The notes below the pieces were generated by a model, which was not told the origin of the DNA, did no database searches, and saw only the letters and a program-made list of their open reading frames with translations. This document shows positions 12,422 to 23,750 of a DNA stretch of 64,000 nucleotides, piece by piece. Position 1 is the first letter of the stretch, and each line of letters starts with the position of its first letter. The stretch is from positions 33,242 through 97,241 of the forward strand of contig JH720358.1 of the NCBI GenBank assembly GCA_000231825.2. Reading direction: 5' to 3'. Source of the stretch: Tetrahymena elliotti 4EA (lineage: Eukaryota; Ciliophora; Oligohymenophorea; Hymenostomatida; Tetrahymenidae). The position numbers and the translations under genes were made by a program.

Positions 12422-13330
12422 TCAACTTAGAACTTCAACAATTTTTGATTCTGCTATTTCTTAAAAATAAGAAATGGAAAGCATTATTTGTTCACATGCT
12501 TCTTGTATGTACTTCATTTCTTATGGGTAGAAAGAAGAAATAGCTTTTTGATGGTTAGTAATTTAGGTAATTTGTTCAATAGCTGCCTTTGTTTAATTCT
12601 AAATGACTTACTTAACTCCATTTGGATTGCTAGTTTGTTAGCCAAAAGCTTAAAGGATAGCTCTAAATTAATTTTCAATATTACCAGATAAATTGTTGAT
12701 TTAATTTGCAGGATTTTTTACTTTTTCTATAGTTTAGTAAGTGCAAATAGCATTTTAGATACTGTGGGCTTTGTTACAAGTGGTTTTAGCAGTTTCTATT
12801 AGGTTTTCGAGATTCAGATTTTCTAAGCTTTTAGATAAATTAAGGTCAATATGGTAGTTAAGCTATTTGTATAGCTCAACATCCTTAAATTGTTCAATTA
12901 AGATATCTTCTTAAATCTAGTCAAGATAATTGTTAAAAACAGAATTTAGTTGTTTATCAAGATTTTTAACAATTTTTTATTACAATTCAATATTTTCTAT
13001 TATTTAGCTGAGCAATTATTTAGACATTAGACTGTATCCAAGCTATTTTGTATCTAGTTTCAGATTACGCAAGAAGAAATTATTTGCTCTGTAAATTGAT
13101 CTCAAAATATTCTTTCCAGTTTCAGGCTTTAACAAATTAGAAGGATTTAAACTAATTTGTACAAATTATCTTGATGAATTTTCTACTTAAGCAGCTAAAG
13201 TATCAATAGCAATCAGTTCTGGCAAATCATTTTTCTTGGTCATAGCAAAGAAGTTTCTAAGCTCGTGTGCTCCGTTTCCCATAATAATGGCTTGTTCACG
13301 AATGGCTTAAATGTCCAAGCAGTCTTCCAT
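12422..13330 (-). CDS. Helical protein of unknown function, 302 aa (paralog of the 19448-20350 gene)
   Basis: An uninterrupted 303-codon ciliate frame. The start lies in AAAATGG at 13330 and the stop TGA reads as TCA at 12422-12424. The protein is soluble-looking, almost all alpha-helical in character and rich in Leu, Ile, Gln and Asn, with no signal peptide or membrane segment. It aligns along its length with the 300-aa product of 19448-20350: both begin with GN..HELRN(I/F)FA, share PELLAID-like and ..GY blocks, and carry the distinctive NLI..AK.TCNKAH.IQN.IC motif near residue 180. It also resembles the decayed copy at 16958-17216. No named domain was recognised; the family may be lineage-specific. 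Confidence 0.82.
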
Positions 13331-14920
13331 TTTTATTATATTTATTGTAATTTGAAAATTAGAAATAAGGTATTGATCAATTATTATATTATTTATTATT
13401 TTATGCAAACACAAATTTCAAGTTAAAAATTGATCTAAAACAGAATCGAATTACATAAAGACTATAAACAGATTGACTCATCTATAATCAATTTACAAAT
13501 TCAGAAAATAGTAAAAAGACTCTAATTAAATAGTCATGTAATTGCCAATAGGTATGTTTTATTAGAATAATAATATTACACTTTAAGAATATTTATTCTT
13601 TTTTTTAAGCATAAAAATATTATTTTATTATTACAACATTTAAATATTTGGAGATTCATTTCTTGAAAATAAAATTTTTGAAAAATTAATATATTTTAAT
13701 TTATTAAAAACTACTTCTGATTAGGTTGATTTGCTGATCTGAGCAGAAATAAAAATTTTACTGAAAATTTATTAGTTTCTATAAAAAATAATAAATATTA
13801 TATTTTTTAGGTAAATCAATAAAATAGATAAATATCACAAATGATGACTAATTCAATAATTAATTTAATCATAATCATACAATTTATTGTATTGATTAAT
13901 CCAAATTAGTTTAAAAAATATTGAAAAAAATATCTCATAATATTTTATTTGACTTGTTCATATCTTTTAAATTTAGCTGATTGGAGATAAGATTGTTCGA
14001 ATCACAAAATTTTTTGAATAATTAAATTAAGAATTGAGTTTCTTAAATTATATTTTTAATATGTTTTCAAATTAATTCAATAGAAAATAAAATACCTCTT
14101 CCATTTAGAATTTTATTAATATTATAAAATATAAATTTCTTATTTTAATTAAATTCATGAGATAGATACATTTCTTTTATTTTTATAATTACTTATCTAT
14201 TTTATCAATTTACTTAATTCTTATATTTCAAATAAAATTCAAAAATGATCCTTGAATTTTTTAAACCTTATTTTTTATTTCTTGAAGCAATTATTTTGAT
14301 AGTATTTTAAATTATTTTAATACTTATATTTAAATTTGATAATATTAAGATTTTTTTAATCTTATTCATTAAATATTTTTTTAATTTATTTTATTTAGAA
14401 ATAAACTAAAAATATAATAAAAATGGATTTTTAACTAAAAAAATGTAATTTTTATAAAATAAAAAATGTAAGTTTTATCTGTTCCTAAAAATGACTATCT
14501 GTGATCAAATTATTTCATAGATATAACAACATACTATAATTAAAAATAGAAATATATTTAATTTATCATTTTTATATCATAAACAAGACAAATTTTCTAT
14601 CAATTAATTCTTAATCTTTTTAGTTGATGCTAATATTTAAAAAAGTTTATTTCATTATCTTTGATGCATTTGGTATTTCATAAATATATTAAAATGAATT
14701 TAAGTAATTTAAAATTTGTTATAAAACTATATGATGAATGAAAAATTAAATAAGAATGAAGGAAGTAATTCAACTTTTCAATTTCATAAATGCAGTTTTT
14801 GGTATTTATTTTAATATATATGAAATTAAATAAATATTTGATAAATTCTCCTCAACTTATTGAATACTATTTATGTTCATTTAAAGAATAAAACATAAAT
14901 TTTAGCTTATCTTTATTTTA
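13331..14920. other. Intergenic region, nothing recognised
   Basis: About 1.6 kb of AT-rich sequence with no coding frame on either strand. A short GTTCGAATC near 13997 resembles a tRNA T-loop, but no cloverleaf could be built around it. Confidence 0.4.
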
Positions 14921-15934
14921 TCAGATTGCTCTGCATGATCCAGTTTATTCAAAACTTTGGCAACTGACATGATTAAGAGCTGCAGGGCAATCATAAATAG
15001 GAGCAGGATTTAATACCTTGAATGGAATAGGTTCATTCCAGTTCTAAAGAATTTATAGGAAAGATGATACTCTGTCAATAGTGTGACCTCCTTAAGCAAA
15101 GTAAGTACTGGAGGGGCAACAATCATAGAGACCATTAATAATGTTAATTACTTAACCTATTCCTTAACCTTTGTGAATGGCATTATGACAACTATCGTTT
15201 TAAAGATCAATCCAATGGTTTGAAGTACATTGACTATTTTTACAGCTAGAAGGTCCTTTGGGGCAATCTTCATCACACTAATTCTTACCTGGCCAAGCAG
15301 CTTAAGGCATACACCAACCTCCATAATTTTATTTAGTCATCCAAAACCAGATAGCACTAGCCCAACAATAAGTTTAATTTGTAGTTAAAAGATTGGGATT
15401 ATTTAATAATCTATCATCTTCAAAGTAATATTGGGAGAAAGGACCATAGTTATAGTTCCAAGATAATTATAAAGGACCTCTACCAAAATATTATTTAAGG
15501 TCATCTTCTAAACATTATTTTCCTTCAGAATTGTAAGAACAAACATCGCAATTAGGACAACCATTCTCAATAGTACATGGGAAACCATTAGCGCTATTAA
15601 AAGATGTTTCGTATCCAATAATGGTAAGAAAAGCTGAAAATTCTTATTTATCTTTAGCTTCATCTCCTGTATTACAAAAATCTGGGAATGATTTTGCAGC
15701 TTCAGTGATACTTTCGAGCCAAGAATCTTGTTATTAGACAGTTACTACTCCATTAAGATTTCTAATTAATGCTCTCAAACTTTTATCGCCCCAAGGATTA
15801 GCAGGTATTTCAGAAAGCCATGCCTTGAAATCTCTTGAAGTTTTTTTAGGGGCATTAGATTAAATGACAATGTAAACTCCTAGTGAGAGAAGTAGGAGTG
15901 AAATGAAAGTAATGTAAATATAGTGTGTTTTCAT
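14921..15934 (-). CDS. GH19 (class I/II type) chitinase-like secreted enzyme, 337 aa
   Basis: A single 338-codon frame starting in AAAATG at 15934. The N-terminus has a hydrophobic signal or anchor segment at residues 5-24. The family signature is clear: a tryptophan-rich NYNYGPF block within QYFGRGPLQLSW (about 148-166), then WASAIWFWM (191-199), which matches the second chitinase-19 signature. Glu109 in IGYETSF sits where the general-acid Glu of the HETTG motif lies in plant GH19 enzymes; the partner Glu is less certain and may be in the CTIENGC loop. There are about 17 cysteines, fitting a secreted, disulfide-bonded protein. It probably hydrolyses chitin or related GlcNAc polymers in food or cell coats. 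It is followed on the same strand by the secreted protein at 17864-18835, with decayed duplicates between them. Confidence 0.87.
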
Positions 15935-16406
15935 TTTATTGCTAAATTGTAATATTTATCTCTTAATTAAAGATTTTTATGATGAAAAAGAAATTAAATC
16001 TAAATAGATTTTCTTTAGAAGTTAATATTCCTATTTCAGTAAAAGAATTTAGGAAACCACTCAAAAGCATAAAGTTAAACAATACTAGATGCATCATAAT
16101 TGACCCTTTTAGTCAATATTTATGCTCAATTAGTCAGCATTATTAAAAAATAAACAAACGGAGCCCTTCATTTTAATAAAACAATTAAAGACTGATTGTT
16201 TTTTTAAATAACTTTTAAAAGGTTTAAAAATTGAAATATGGAAGAAGTTTTGTCCTGATTATTATATTGATAAATTTAATATTATGATTACATAAAAAAA
16301 ATTTCATTATTTTTATTATTTATTACATTTAAATTTTAATATTTTTAATCAATTTAAATATAATACCCACTTTTATATATATTAGATAATATTTTTAAAA
16401 AATCTA

Positions 16407-16957
16407 TCACTATTATAAAGTAGGAGGAGAATTGAATGAAATGTCACTCATATTTTTTTGAAAATAAGAAGATCACATTCTATTGGCGCATTTTTAAGTT
16501 TTCTCAGGGAAGCTATTTAATTGTAAGAGAGAAAACTCTTGTATCATAATTCATTTACATGTCCAGGAATAGTGTAAAAATAATTCTAAGGACTTAATTC
16601 TAATAAGAAGGTTTTCCAACTCTTGCTTTAATAGAAATTTATCTCACCTAATTTAGATTCTAAGACTTATTTTGAATAGAATTCTTTACCTTCGAAAGTA
16701 TTTTCAATATCTTAGATAGAATGATCTTGAATGAATTTATAATATCTGGATGTATAGTAATCTTCAGGGTTTAGAATAAAAAACAGCGGTTGTATTAATA
16801 CATACTCCAATATATTATGAAATGAATAGTTCTTCACCAATAAACTTAAATAAAACCATCTAATCAGATGTATTATAATCACAATTATCTAAATCTTGAA
16901 TTAATTCTTTAGCTTTAGTGATATTCAATGAAATCTAATTCAAATTGGCAGATAAAT
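16407..16957 (-). pseudogene. Truncated, frameshifted copy of the secreted glycoprotein gene
   Basis: Reading the minus strand, this matches the C-terminal ~190 residues of the 17864-18835 product: LNLSAN..QISLNITKA, LDNC, LFKFIGEELF, QYIGV and YYTSRYY equivalents are all readable. An 8-nt loss at the NQTNPEDYY-like position breaks the frame and gives an immediate TGA. A further 9-nt deletion lies downstream. The N-terminal half, including the signal peptide, is absent, replaced at about 16958 by sequence from the neighbouring gene family. Confidence 0.8.
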
Positions 16958-17216
16958 TTAAAGCATGTTCTTTTTGAATGACCTTCTAAGTAAAATCAAG
17001 TAGTTTTTTTGTATATTTGGTACTTTATTTCATGTTTATTTAGCTGAATGCCAAAGCTTTGAAATGGGCTGATTTATCAATTTAGAAATGCATGGATTAA
17101 TCAATGCAGCACTATTCTATATTATTTAAAGAGAGTATTCATTTATGGAAGGAATTAGTTTCTTAGCATTATGAAATAGGCTTTAATGTCACTAATATTT
17201 TACATTATTTGATTAT
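16958..17216 (-). pseudogene. Internally deleted copy of the 300-aa helical protein gene
   Basis: This corresponds to two separated parts of the 19448-20350 gene. About 16958-17135 matches 19728-19888, the part encoding TCNKAHNIQ. About 17139-17205 matches the gene start, with an ATG at 17203-17205. Roughly 400 nt between them are missing. The copy abuts the B-type pseudogene at about 16958, with a short shared GCATGTTCTTT-like stretch at the breakpoint that suggests microhomology joining. Confidence 0.75.
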
Positions 17217-17863
17217 CTAAAAGTAGGTTTTGTTAATTAGAAATATTATTAAATTTTTCACTAAAAATAGCTATCGAAAATATAATTCAGGATGAAAATC
17301 TATCTTTCTAACCTGAAAATAATTTAGGTGCTGTCAAAAATTCTATTAGAAAAACTTTTTTCTGATGATGAAAAATGATGACTACTAACAAATTTTTATT
17401 AACTATTTAAAATATCACAACCTATTCTAGCCTAATAATTGATATATCTTTAATAATCACAATAGATCATCTTAAATAGCCAATATTTTCTATTTAGTTG
17501 AGTAGTGGCATAAATTTAAAGAGTAGGAAAAATATCATAATTGGTTCTTTTTAGTCAATATTTATGCTAAATTAATAAGTATTATTAAAAAATAAACAAA
17601 AATTACCTTCATTTTAATAAAACAATTAAAAATGCAACATTTTTTTGCCTTTTAGAACGTATTTTAAATTGATTTATGCATGAAGCTTGAACATAATTCA
17701 TATTTATATTGATGTAATTAGATTTTTATTAAATAGTTAATGAAGGATGGAATAAAAAAAAGAAAATTTCATTATTTTTATTATTTATAGCATTAATTTT
17801 TTTAATAAATTTTAATATAATATCACCATATAAATATATTTTTTATTCAATTTAAAAAACCAA

Positions 17864-18835
17864 TCATTATTATGAAGTTGTAAGATTCAATTAAATTCTA
17901 CTAATATCTTTATGAAATTTAAAAGACCATATTTTCTTAGCACATTTTTGGGTATTATCTGGGAAACCATTAAATATATTATATGAGAGGAAGCTCTTGT
18001 ATAATAACTCATTTTCATGTCCAGGAATATGAGACTTAGTGTAGACATAATTCTAAGGCTTTAGTTATGATAAGAAGGTTTTCCAATTCTTGCTATAATA
18101 GTAACTAATACCGCCTGTTAGAGATTGTAAGACTTATATTGAATGAAGCTCATCACTTTTGAAAGCATTTTCAATATCTTAGATAGAATGATCTTGAATG
18201 AATTCATAATATCTGGATGTATAGTAATCTTCAGGATTAGTTTAATTAGAATAAAAAACAACAGTTGTATTAACATATACTCCAATATATTATGAAGAGA
18301 ATAGTTCTTCACCAATGAAATTGAATAAAACCATCCAATCTAAGGTATTGTCATTACAATTATCTAAATCTTGAACTATTTCATTAGCTTTAGTGATATT
18401 CAATGAAATCTAATTTTAATTGGCAGATAAATTTAAGGCTCTTCTTTAGAATTGATGAACAATTTCAATTTTATAATCACTAGTTTGATTTTCATTTTTT
18501 GTAGCATTAGTAATAGTTGCATTAATAGTTTATAAATCTGGTAAACCACTTTCGTAAATATCAACAAAATCAGGTAAAATATATTTACTTCCAATTAGCT
18601 TATCAGTCTTTTGTTAATCGCAACAGTAATTAATAACATTCAACATTTAAACCGAAGTAAAATTAAGGCCATCGTATCCTACTCTTTGCCCAATCAAAAC
18701 ACCTGGAAATAGAGAATCATACATATAATTTTCACATGGATTACTACAGATAGTATCTTATTATTCTGAGTAACCTCTAAGATTTGCTTAAGCGAAGCAA
18801 ACACCAAAAATTACTAGGAATATGATATATTTCAT
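17864..18835 (-). CDS. Secreted glycoprotein of unknown function, 323 aa
   Basis: A 324-codon frame starting in AAAATG at 18835, with stop TGA reading as TCA at 17864-17866. Residues 1-16 (MKYIIFLVIFGVCFAQ) are a textbook signal peptide with a cleavable Ala. The mature protein is acidic, with about seven Asn-X-Ser/Thr sites (NFT, NAT twice, NQT twice, NIT, NTT) and few cysteines, including CSNPC and YCCD near the N-terminus. No membrane segment or GPI tail is seen, so secretion is expected. No family was recognised. A decayed duplicate of its 3' half lies at 16407-16957. Confidence 0.82.
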
Positions 18836-19447
18836 TTTAGATATTTTGATATTTTAAATTTTTTTTATTAATTAATTATTTATTTATTTAACAATATTTT
18901 TGAGAGAATTTGAGTTTGCTCATAAAATCAAATAAAATTGATAATCTCAATTTTGATCTTCAATTATTTGTTTTTTATTGGCAAGTTAAAAGATTTAATT
19001 AATAAATTCGATATTATATTTTTGGTTATCAAGTTTGTGAGATCTCTTAAAAACTGAGGATTTTTAATGATAATCTTTAAAAATTTATTTATGAAATAAT
19101 TTGAAAAAAAAAATAAATAAATTAATGTTCAAAAATGTTTTCTTTTTAATGATAAAAATAAAAATTATTTAGTTTTGAAAATAATTTTGTTTATTTAAAG
19201 TAATTTTAATTTTTTTTTTCAATTCAATAATCAATCAAAAAAATTTTTATTATCTTCGAATCAAGACAATCACCATATTTTGGAATATTTTTTAATTATT
19301 TTTTTTTGGAAAAGTAGCAAAAATGTAATAAAATAAATATTATTAGAAGAAGTAGTTCAAAGTTTTAAATTAACATAAAACTATTTAAGAAGTAATATTA
19401 TGAATTTTTATTACAAATATGTAATATTAAATTCTTTATAATTATTT
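18836..19447. other. Intergenic region, nothing recognised
   Basis: About 600 nt of AT-rich DNA between two minus-strand genes that appear to have been duplicated together. No coding frame found. Confidence 0.4.
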
Positions 19448-20350
19448 TCAATAGGCACTTATATTTTATAATTGTTTAACCTTTTCGAAAAACATAAAAG
19501 AGACAATAATCTAATCACATAGATTTTGTATAAGTTTCATGTCATTTTAGTATTAATTTTCTAATTTTTTGGCTAAGTTAATAATCTTTTGTGATTAATT
19601 TGAACATTTTTAAATTTCTGATTTAATAACATCCTTAATTTTATTTACATCATCTTTCTCCTAGCCAAAAGAATTTAATATACTTCTAAATGAGTTTTCA
19701 AGCTTTCCTGCAGTTTGATTTATTTCTTATGCATGTTCTTTGATTGATTGATCTTCTAAGTAAAAGCAAATAGTATTTTGTATATTGTGTGCTTTATTGC
19801 ATGTTTATTTAGCTGCATTTATCAAGTTAGAAATGCATGGATTAATGTAACACTCTACTATATTGATTTAAAGAGAATAATCTAAATTTTTATACACTTG
19901 TAATTTCTTAAAGCCATCTCCTGGATTTTTTTGAGAAAGAACTCCTCCTATTTTTTATCTGAAGGTTTATTCTAAATAAAAATCAACAAAGGCAATAATT
20001 TATTTTTAGAGTTCAAGATTCTAAATGATTTATTATTTAAAATTTTGAGGCAAAATCTCATATCCAATTTCGCGTGCATCTAAATTCATACATCTTTAAA
20101 AGAAACCTATGTGTCTAGAGATATTATTTAAATATTCTTTTCCTCTTGCATATTTGACAGGCCCAATTGGATTACTTATTTTAGCAGCATATTTACGCAA
20201 ACCTCCTTCAATCTAGCCACTAATTAAATCTATAGCTAGGAGTTCTGGTATAGATTACAACTTTTACTAAGCAAATATATTTCTTAATTCGTGGAAAGAG
20301 TTTCCTAGCATTATAATCTAGGTTTTAATATCACTGATATTTTGCATCAT
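19448..20350 (-). CDS. Helical protein of unknown function, 300 aa (paralog of the 12422-13330 gene)
   Basis: A 301-codon frame. The start is the double ATG at 20345-20350 in an AAAATGATG context; the stop TGA reads as TCA at 19448-19450. Like its paralog it is helical and lacks a signal peptide or membrane segments. Shared blocks include GNSFHELRNIFA near residue 16, PELLAIDLI, IGYEILPQ and TCNKAHNIQNTIC near residue 195. Length differs by only two residues from the paralog, so both look intact and selected. The function is unknown; conserved Cys and His in TCNKAH are candidates for structural or metal-binding roles, which is inference only. Confidence 0.82.
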
Positions 20351-20793
20351 TTTATTTTTCTTTTTTTATTTTTAAGTAGTTTTTGTGAATTAGAAATATT
20401 ATTAATTTTCACTAACAATAGGTATCTAAAATTTAATCTAAGATAAAAACCTATCTATCAAACCTGACTATAATTTAAATGTTGTTCTATAGACCTGATA
20501 AGAAATTTTTTTTTTCTGCTGAATGATTCTAATAAGTGATAAATTCAAAATTATATATTCTAACAAGTTTTTATTAATTTTTTAAAATAACATAATTCTT
20601 TCTACCTTAATAATATACAAACTAAAAATTTTGTTTTTAATTATTCATAATTTAATTTTTACTTTTTTCAAAAAAAATGGTCTTTATTTATAGGATAATT
20701 AGCAAGGGAATACACTAATTTTTTAACTTCAAAAACATAAATTCATTTTATATCATGAGTCTTTTTTTTATAAATACATATTATATTTTTCTA

Positions 20794-21450
20794 TCAATAT
20801 AAGTAATCTTTTTTACTCATTTCGTCTTTATATTCTTTATAAATTTAAAGGAATTCTTCAGCATAGTGCCTATCATTATTTGTTGATTGATGATAAAATC
20901 TTATAATATATTTATCTGCTATTGTAATTATTTACTTTATATTTAACCTAACATCTAAATCATCAGCATTATACTATCTATAAATTTCTTATTTTTTAAC
21001 AAAATATAATTAAAATAATTGAAGCAATATTGGCAATTTACCTATATATTTTTCTACTTTCCAGTTTTCTTAGAGATAAACACTCTCTATTGATGGATAA
21101 AACTCAATATTAATATTATTTGCATTATAATAGCTGAGAACATAAACTGAATAGGTATTAGAAGGATTAGTAAGCTCAAATACTACAGAAAATTTATCAT
21201 TCTACATAAATTATTCTGTGTAATTCATTGTACAGCTAATAATTTAGAAATCATAGTATTTATCCATTATGTATTTCTTGTAATTCTCCCAAAATGTTTC
21301 AATATCTTTATTGTAATTTCTTACTCCTATTATTGACTAAGGGAATTGTGGATTATCAGATTAAATCTTAGTGCTATTTTCAAACTTATAACAATTAAAA
21401 AAATCATGCTTTAACTCATTATCTATTTTTGGGATACTAACCATACTCAT
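20794..21450 (-). CDS. Hypothetical protein, 218 aa
   Basis: A 219-codon ciliate frame from ATG at 21450 (AAAAAATG context) to TGA at 20794-20796. The product is hydrophilic and Tyr/Asn-rich, with no signal peptide or membrane segment and no motif I recognise. A Tyr-rich middle (SNTYSVYVLSYYNANN) and aromatic-rich strands suggest a beta-rich fold. It is transcribed away from the gene at 21672-22498 across about 220 nt. An additional upstream exon cannot be excluded. Confidence 0.65.
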
Positions 21451-21671
21451 TTTTTAGAAATTTAAGTTATTTCTACCTCTTTATTACAACTTGTTAAATG
21501 TTTTTCAAACAATATCTGAGCAATCTCTAATAATATCCTTAATAAACACAAACAATTAATTAATTAAATAATTAAGAAATAAATAGTAAAATTTCTAATT
21601 TTTGGAATTCATTATATGATTATGTCCTTATTGATATTTATAGTAGACTTACATTTATTTTTCTTTTATAG

Positions 21672-22498
21672 GGCAAAAAGAATTTACATAGGATGAATTG
21701 TGATCAAAGAATATTAAAATTTTTTGGCTTTCTTTTTTTACTGTTACAAAACAGATGGATACTATACTTAATTCTGGTTTTTAACTTTAAATAATCATTT
21801 TTATTATAATTTACCATGAAATCTATCTTACTAATTACATGCTTATTCTTATTGTTTTATTATCTGCATTTAGTTTAATAACAAATGAAACCTTATGAGA
21901 GTTAAGAATTTAATTAACTACAATTTTAATCTCAATTGGCTTACTCATTTGCTTAGATTTTAATTATGATAAACCTTTCACCTAATGTTGAATGGCAAAT
22001 TTATGGGTTAATTCTAATAATTATGAGTTCTAATTTGTTTTTTGTGGTTCAATTATTGTTTCTCACTATTTCCATGGATATAAGATTCCACTAAATCCTA
22101 AAAATAGAAATATTTTTGATTGTATTTTATTGTTTATAAGTATATTTTTTCCTTACTTATTAACATATGAGTTTAGTCAAAAAGAATAATCTTTTAAAAT
22201 TATCTTGTTTTTGTATAAATTATCAATTCATATTAAGCAAAAAAAAGAAGCAGCTATTTTTTCAGTAAAGCAAGCACATAATCAGTTTTAAAATAATAAA
22301 ATTACTACTATTTATAAAAATTCTACTTCATACATTAGAGAAAATAAAACCTCACCAAATAAAAATAAAGACTAACAAATTGCTTAAAATAGCCATAGAG
22401 ATAAATAAGTAATAAATATATCAAATATTCCAAATGAACTAAACAATGCTTTGACTACAAACAAAATCTTAATGACAAACAATAGTAACTTTAGATGA
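21672..22498 (+). pseudogene. Multi-pass membrane protein frame interrupted by TGA codons
   Basis: One frame is coding-like from about 21672 (after a possible acceptor TTTTATAG) to TGA at 22496-22498. It encodes several hydrophobic segments: around ILIVLLSAFSL, LTTILISIGLLICL, FQFVFCGSIIVSHYF and FDCILLFISIFFPYLL. A basic loop (KLSIHIKQKKEAA) and a hydrophilic Asn-rich tail follow, reminiscent of the second half of a 7TM receptor. In-frame TGAs fall at about 21701, 21899 and 21989; the part after the last one is open for 169 codons from ATG 21992. A second overlapping frame is open from ATG 21816 to 22454 and could supply a 5' exon, for example joined through an intron at about 21984-22025. 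It may be a pseudogene or a gene whose splicing I have not resolved. Confidence 0.5.
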
Positions 22499-23750
22499 AA
22501 TTTATTGAATTATCATAAATTTAATATACTTTTACAAGTAGAGCTATCAATCCATAAGAAAATAGTGAGGCAGACTAATGCATTGTTTATTTATAGCTGG
22601 GATACTCTAATTTTATTTTTATGTTAATCTCTTTGAAGGATTTTTATAAATTTTAAATATTTAAAATTAAAAAGAATAAAACCATTTTTTAACAAAATAA
22701 ACAATATTTTAATTTCTAAACATTTTAATCATGTAAATATACAATAAACTAAAATGAAAATATAGAAAAAAAATTTAATCATATTAATTGACTTTAAAAA
22801 TTTCTACTTTCTGAAAATTGATAGAGATTTTCACGAATTAAAAATTATTTAAATAATTGTAAAAAAAATAAAACCTATTTTTTTTTTACATCTAAAAAAT
22901 TTTTTTTTATTAAAAATAAGATGAAAAATAATTATTAATAAAGAGATATTAATTATTTTATAAAATATTTCAATCTGGAATAATTTATTCAAAGTATGAT
23001 CAAAATTCGTTTGAAGCTTTTAAAAAATCATACAAATAAAAAAAATAATTAGATGTTTGTAAATTAAAGCTTTGTAACACAAAATATGAAGAGTGGTAAA
23101 TAAAAAATTCTTTACTCCTTAAAGGGAAAAGAATTTTTTTTTCTTAAATTAATTATGTTTTGTGCTCAATAGACTTTTTGTCTTTTCTGCCTTATAATGA
23201 ATATCAAAATCAACATAAGTATTAATAAGAAATAAATTTGTTCATTTTATACAAAGTCTAAGATCTGTTATATTTTTTAATTCTTTCATTTTACTTTCAT
23301 TTATTTAATAACTGTAAATATTAATAGTGTTTATTAGTTGAAAGAAGATTTTTAAAAATTTATTTTAATTCATTTATTGTTTTAAGGTAATGATTTGAAA
23401 AGAATTAACTAGATTTAAGTAGTCATCCATGATCTTAAGAAAAATAAGTTTATAAATAAATTTTTAAATGGTTTATTTTTTAATTACTGGTGGAATGTTT
23501 TTATTTTTTTCTTGTATTTATTTTTTGTTTTAATTATTTTTTTCTATTTATTCATTATTCCTTTCTTTTCGTGAATAGTAATAAATATATTTAGATTACT
23601 TAAAACCCAATTTTTCTTTCTTAATTTGCATTAATTAAATTCTTCATGAATAGTGTTCTATTTTTTTTATATTTTAATTTTAATTAAAGTAAACTTCTAT
23701 ATTTTTTTAATTATTCAAAAAACCAGAAAGTTAATTAATATAGTAAGGTA
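22499..23750. other. Intergenic region upstream of the giant gene
   Basis: About 1.25 kb with homopolymer A and T runs and no coding frame. It should hold the promoter of the gene starting at 23751, but no specific element was recognised. Confidence 0.4.

Larger units (their letters stand above)
16100..17450. repeat. Decayed tandem copy of the 17540-20615 segment
   Basis: The sequence from about 16100 onward parallels 17540-18445, including the non-coding part with TTTTTAGTCAATATTTATGC in both. It then jumps to sequence matching 19728-19890, then to sequence matching about 20285-20615. This is a local segmental duplication of roughly 3 kb in which one copy lost about 1.7 kb in two deletions. 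The matching flanks (16100 with 17540; 17450 with 20615) define the ends. Base-level alignment was done by eye. Confidence 0.75.

Noticed and set aside
13990..14010. GTTCGAATC resembling a tRNA T-loop
   Set aside because: No matching acceptor, D or anticodon stems could be found around it.
15300..15320. ACCAACCTCC resembling part of the Tetrahymena chromosome breakage sequence
   Set aside because: It lies inside the chitinase coding sequence and lacks the rest of the 15-base motif.
21816..22454. Alternative plus-strand frame of 213 codons from ATG 21816
   Set aside because: It overlaps a more protein-like frame, and its C-terminal half is basic low complexity. Its first ~55 codons could still be a real 5' exon, so it is noted under the 21672-22498 entry only.
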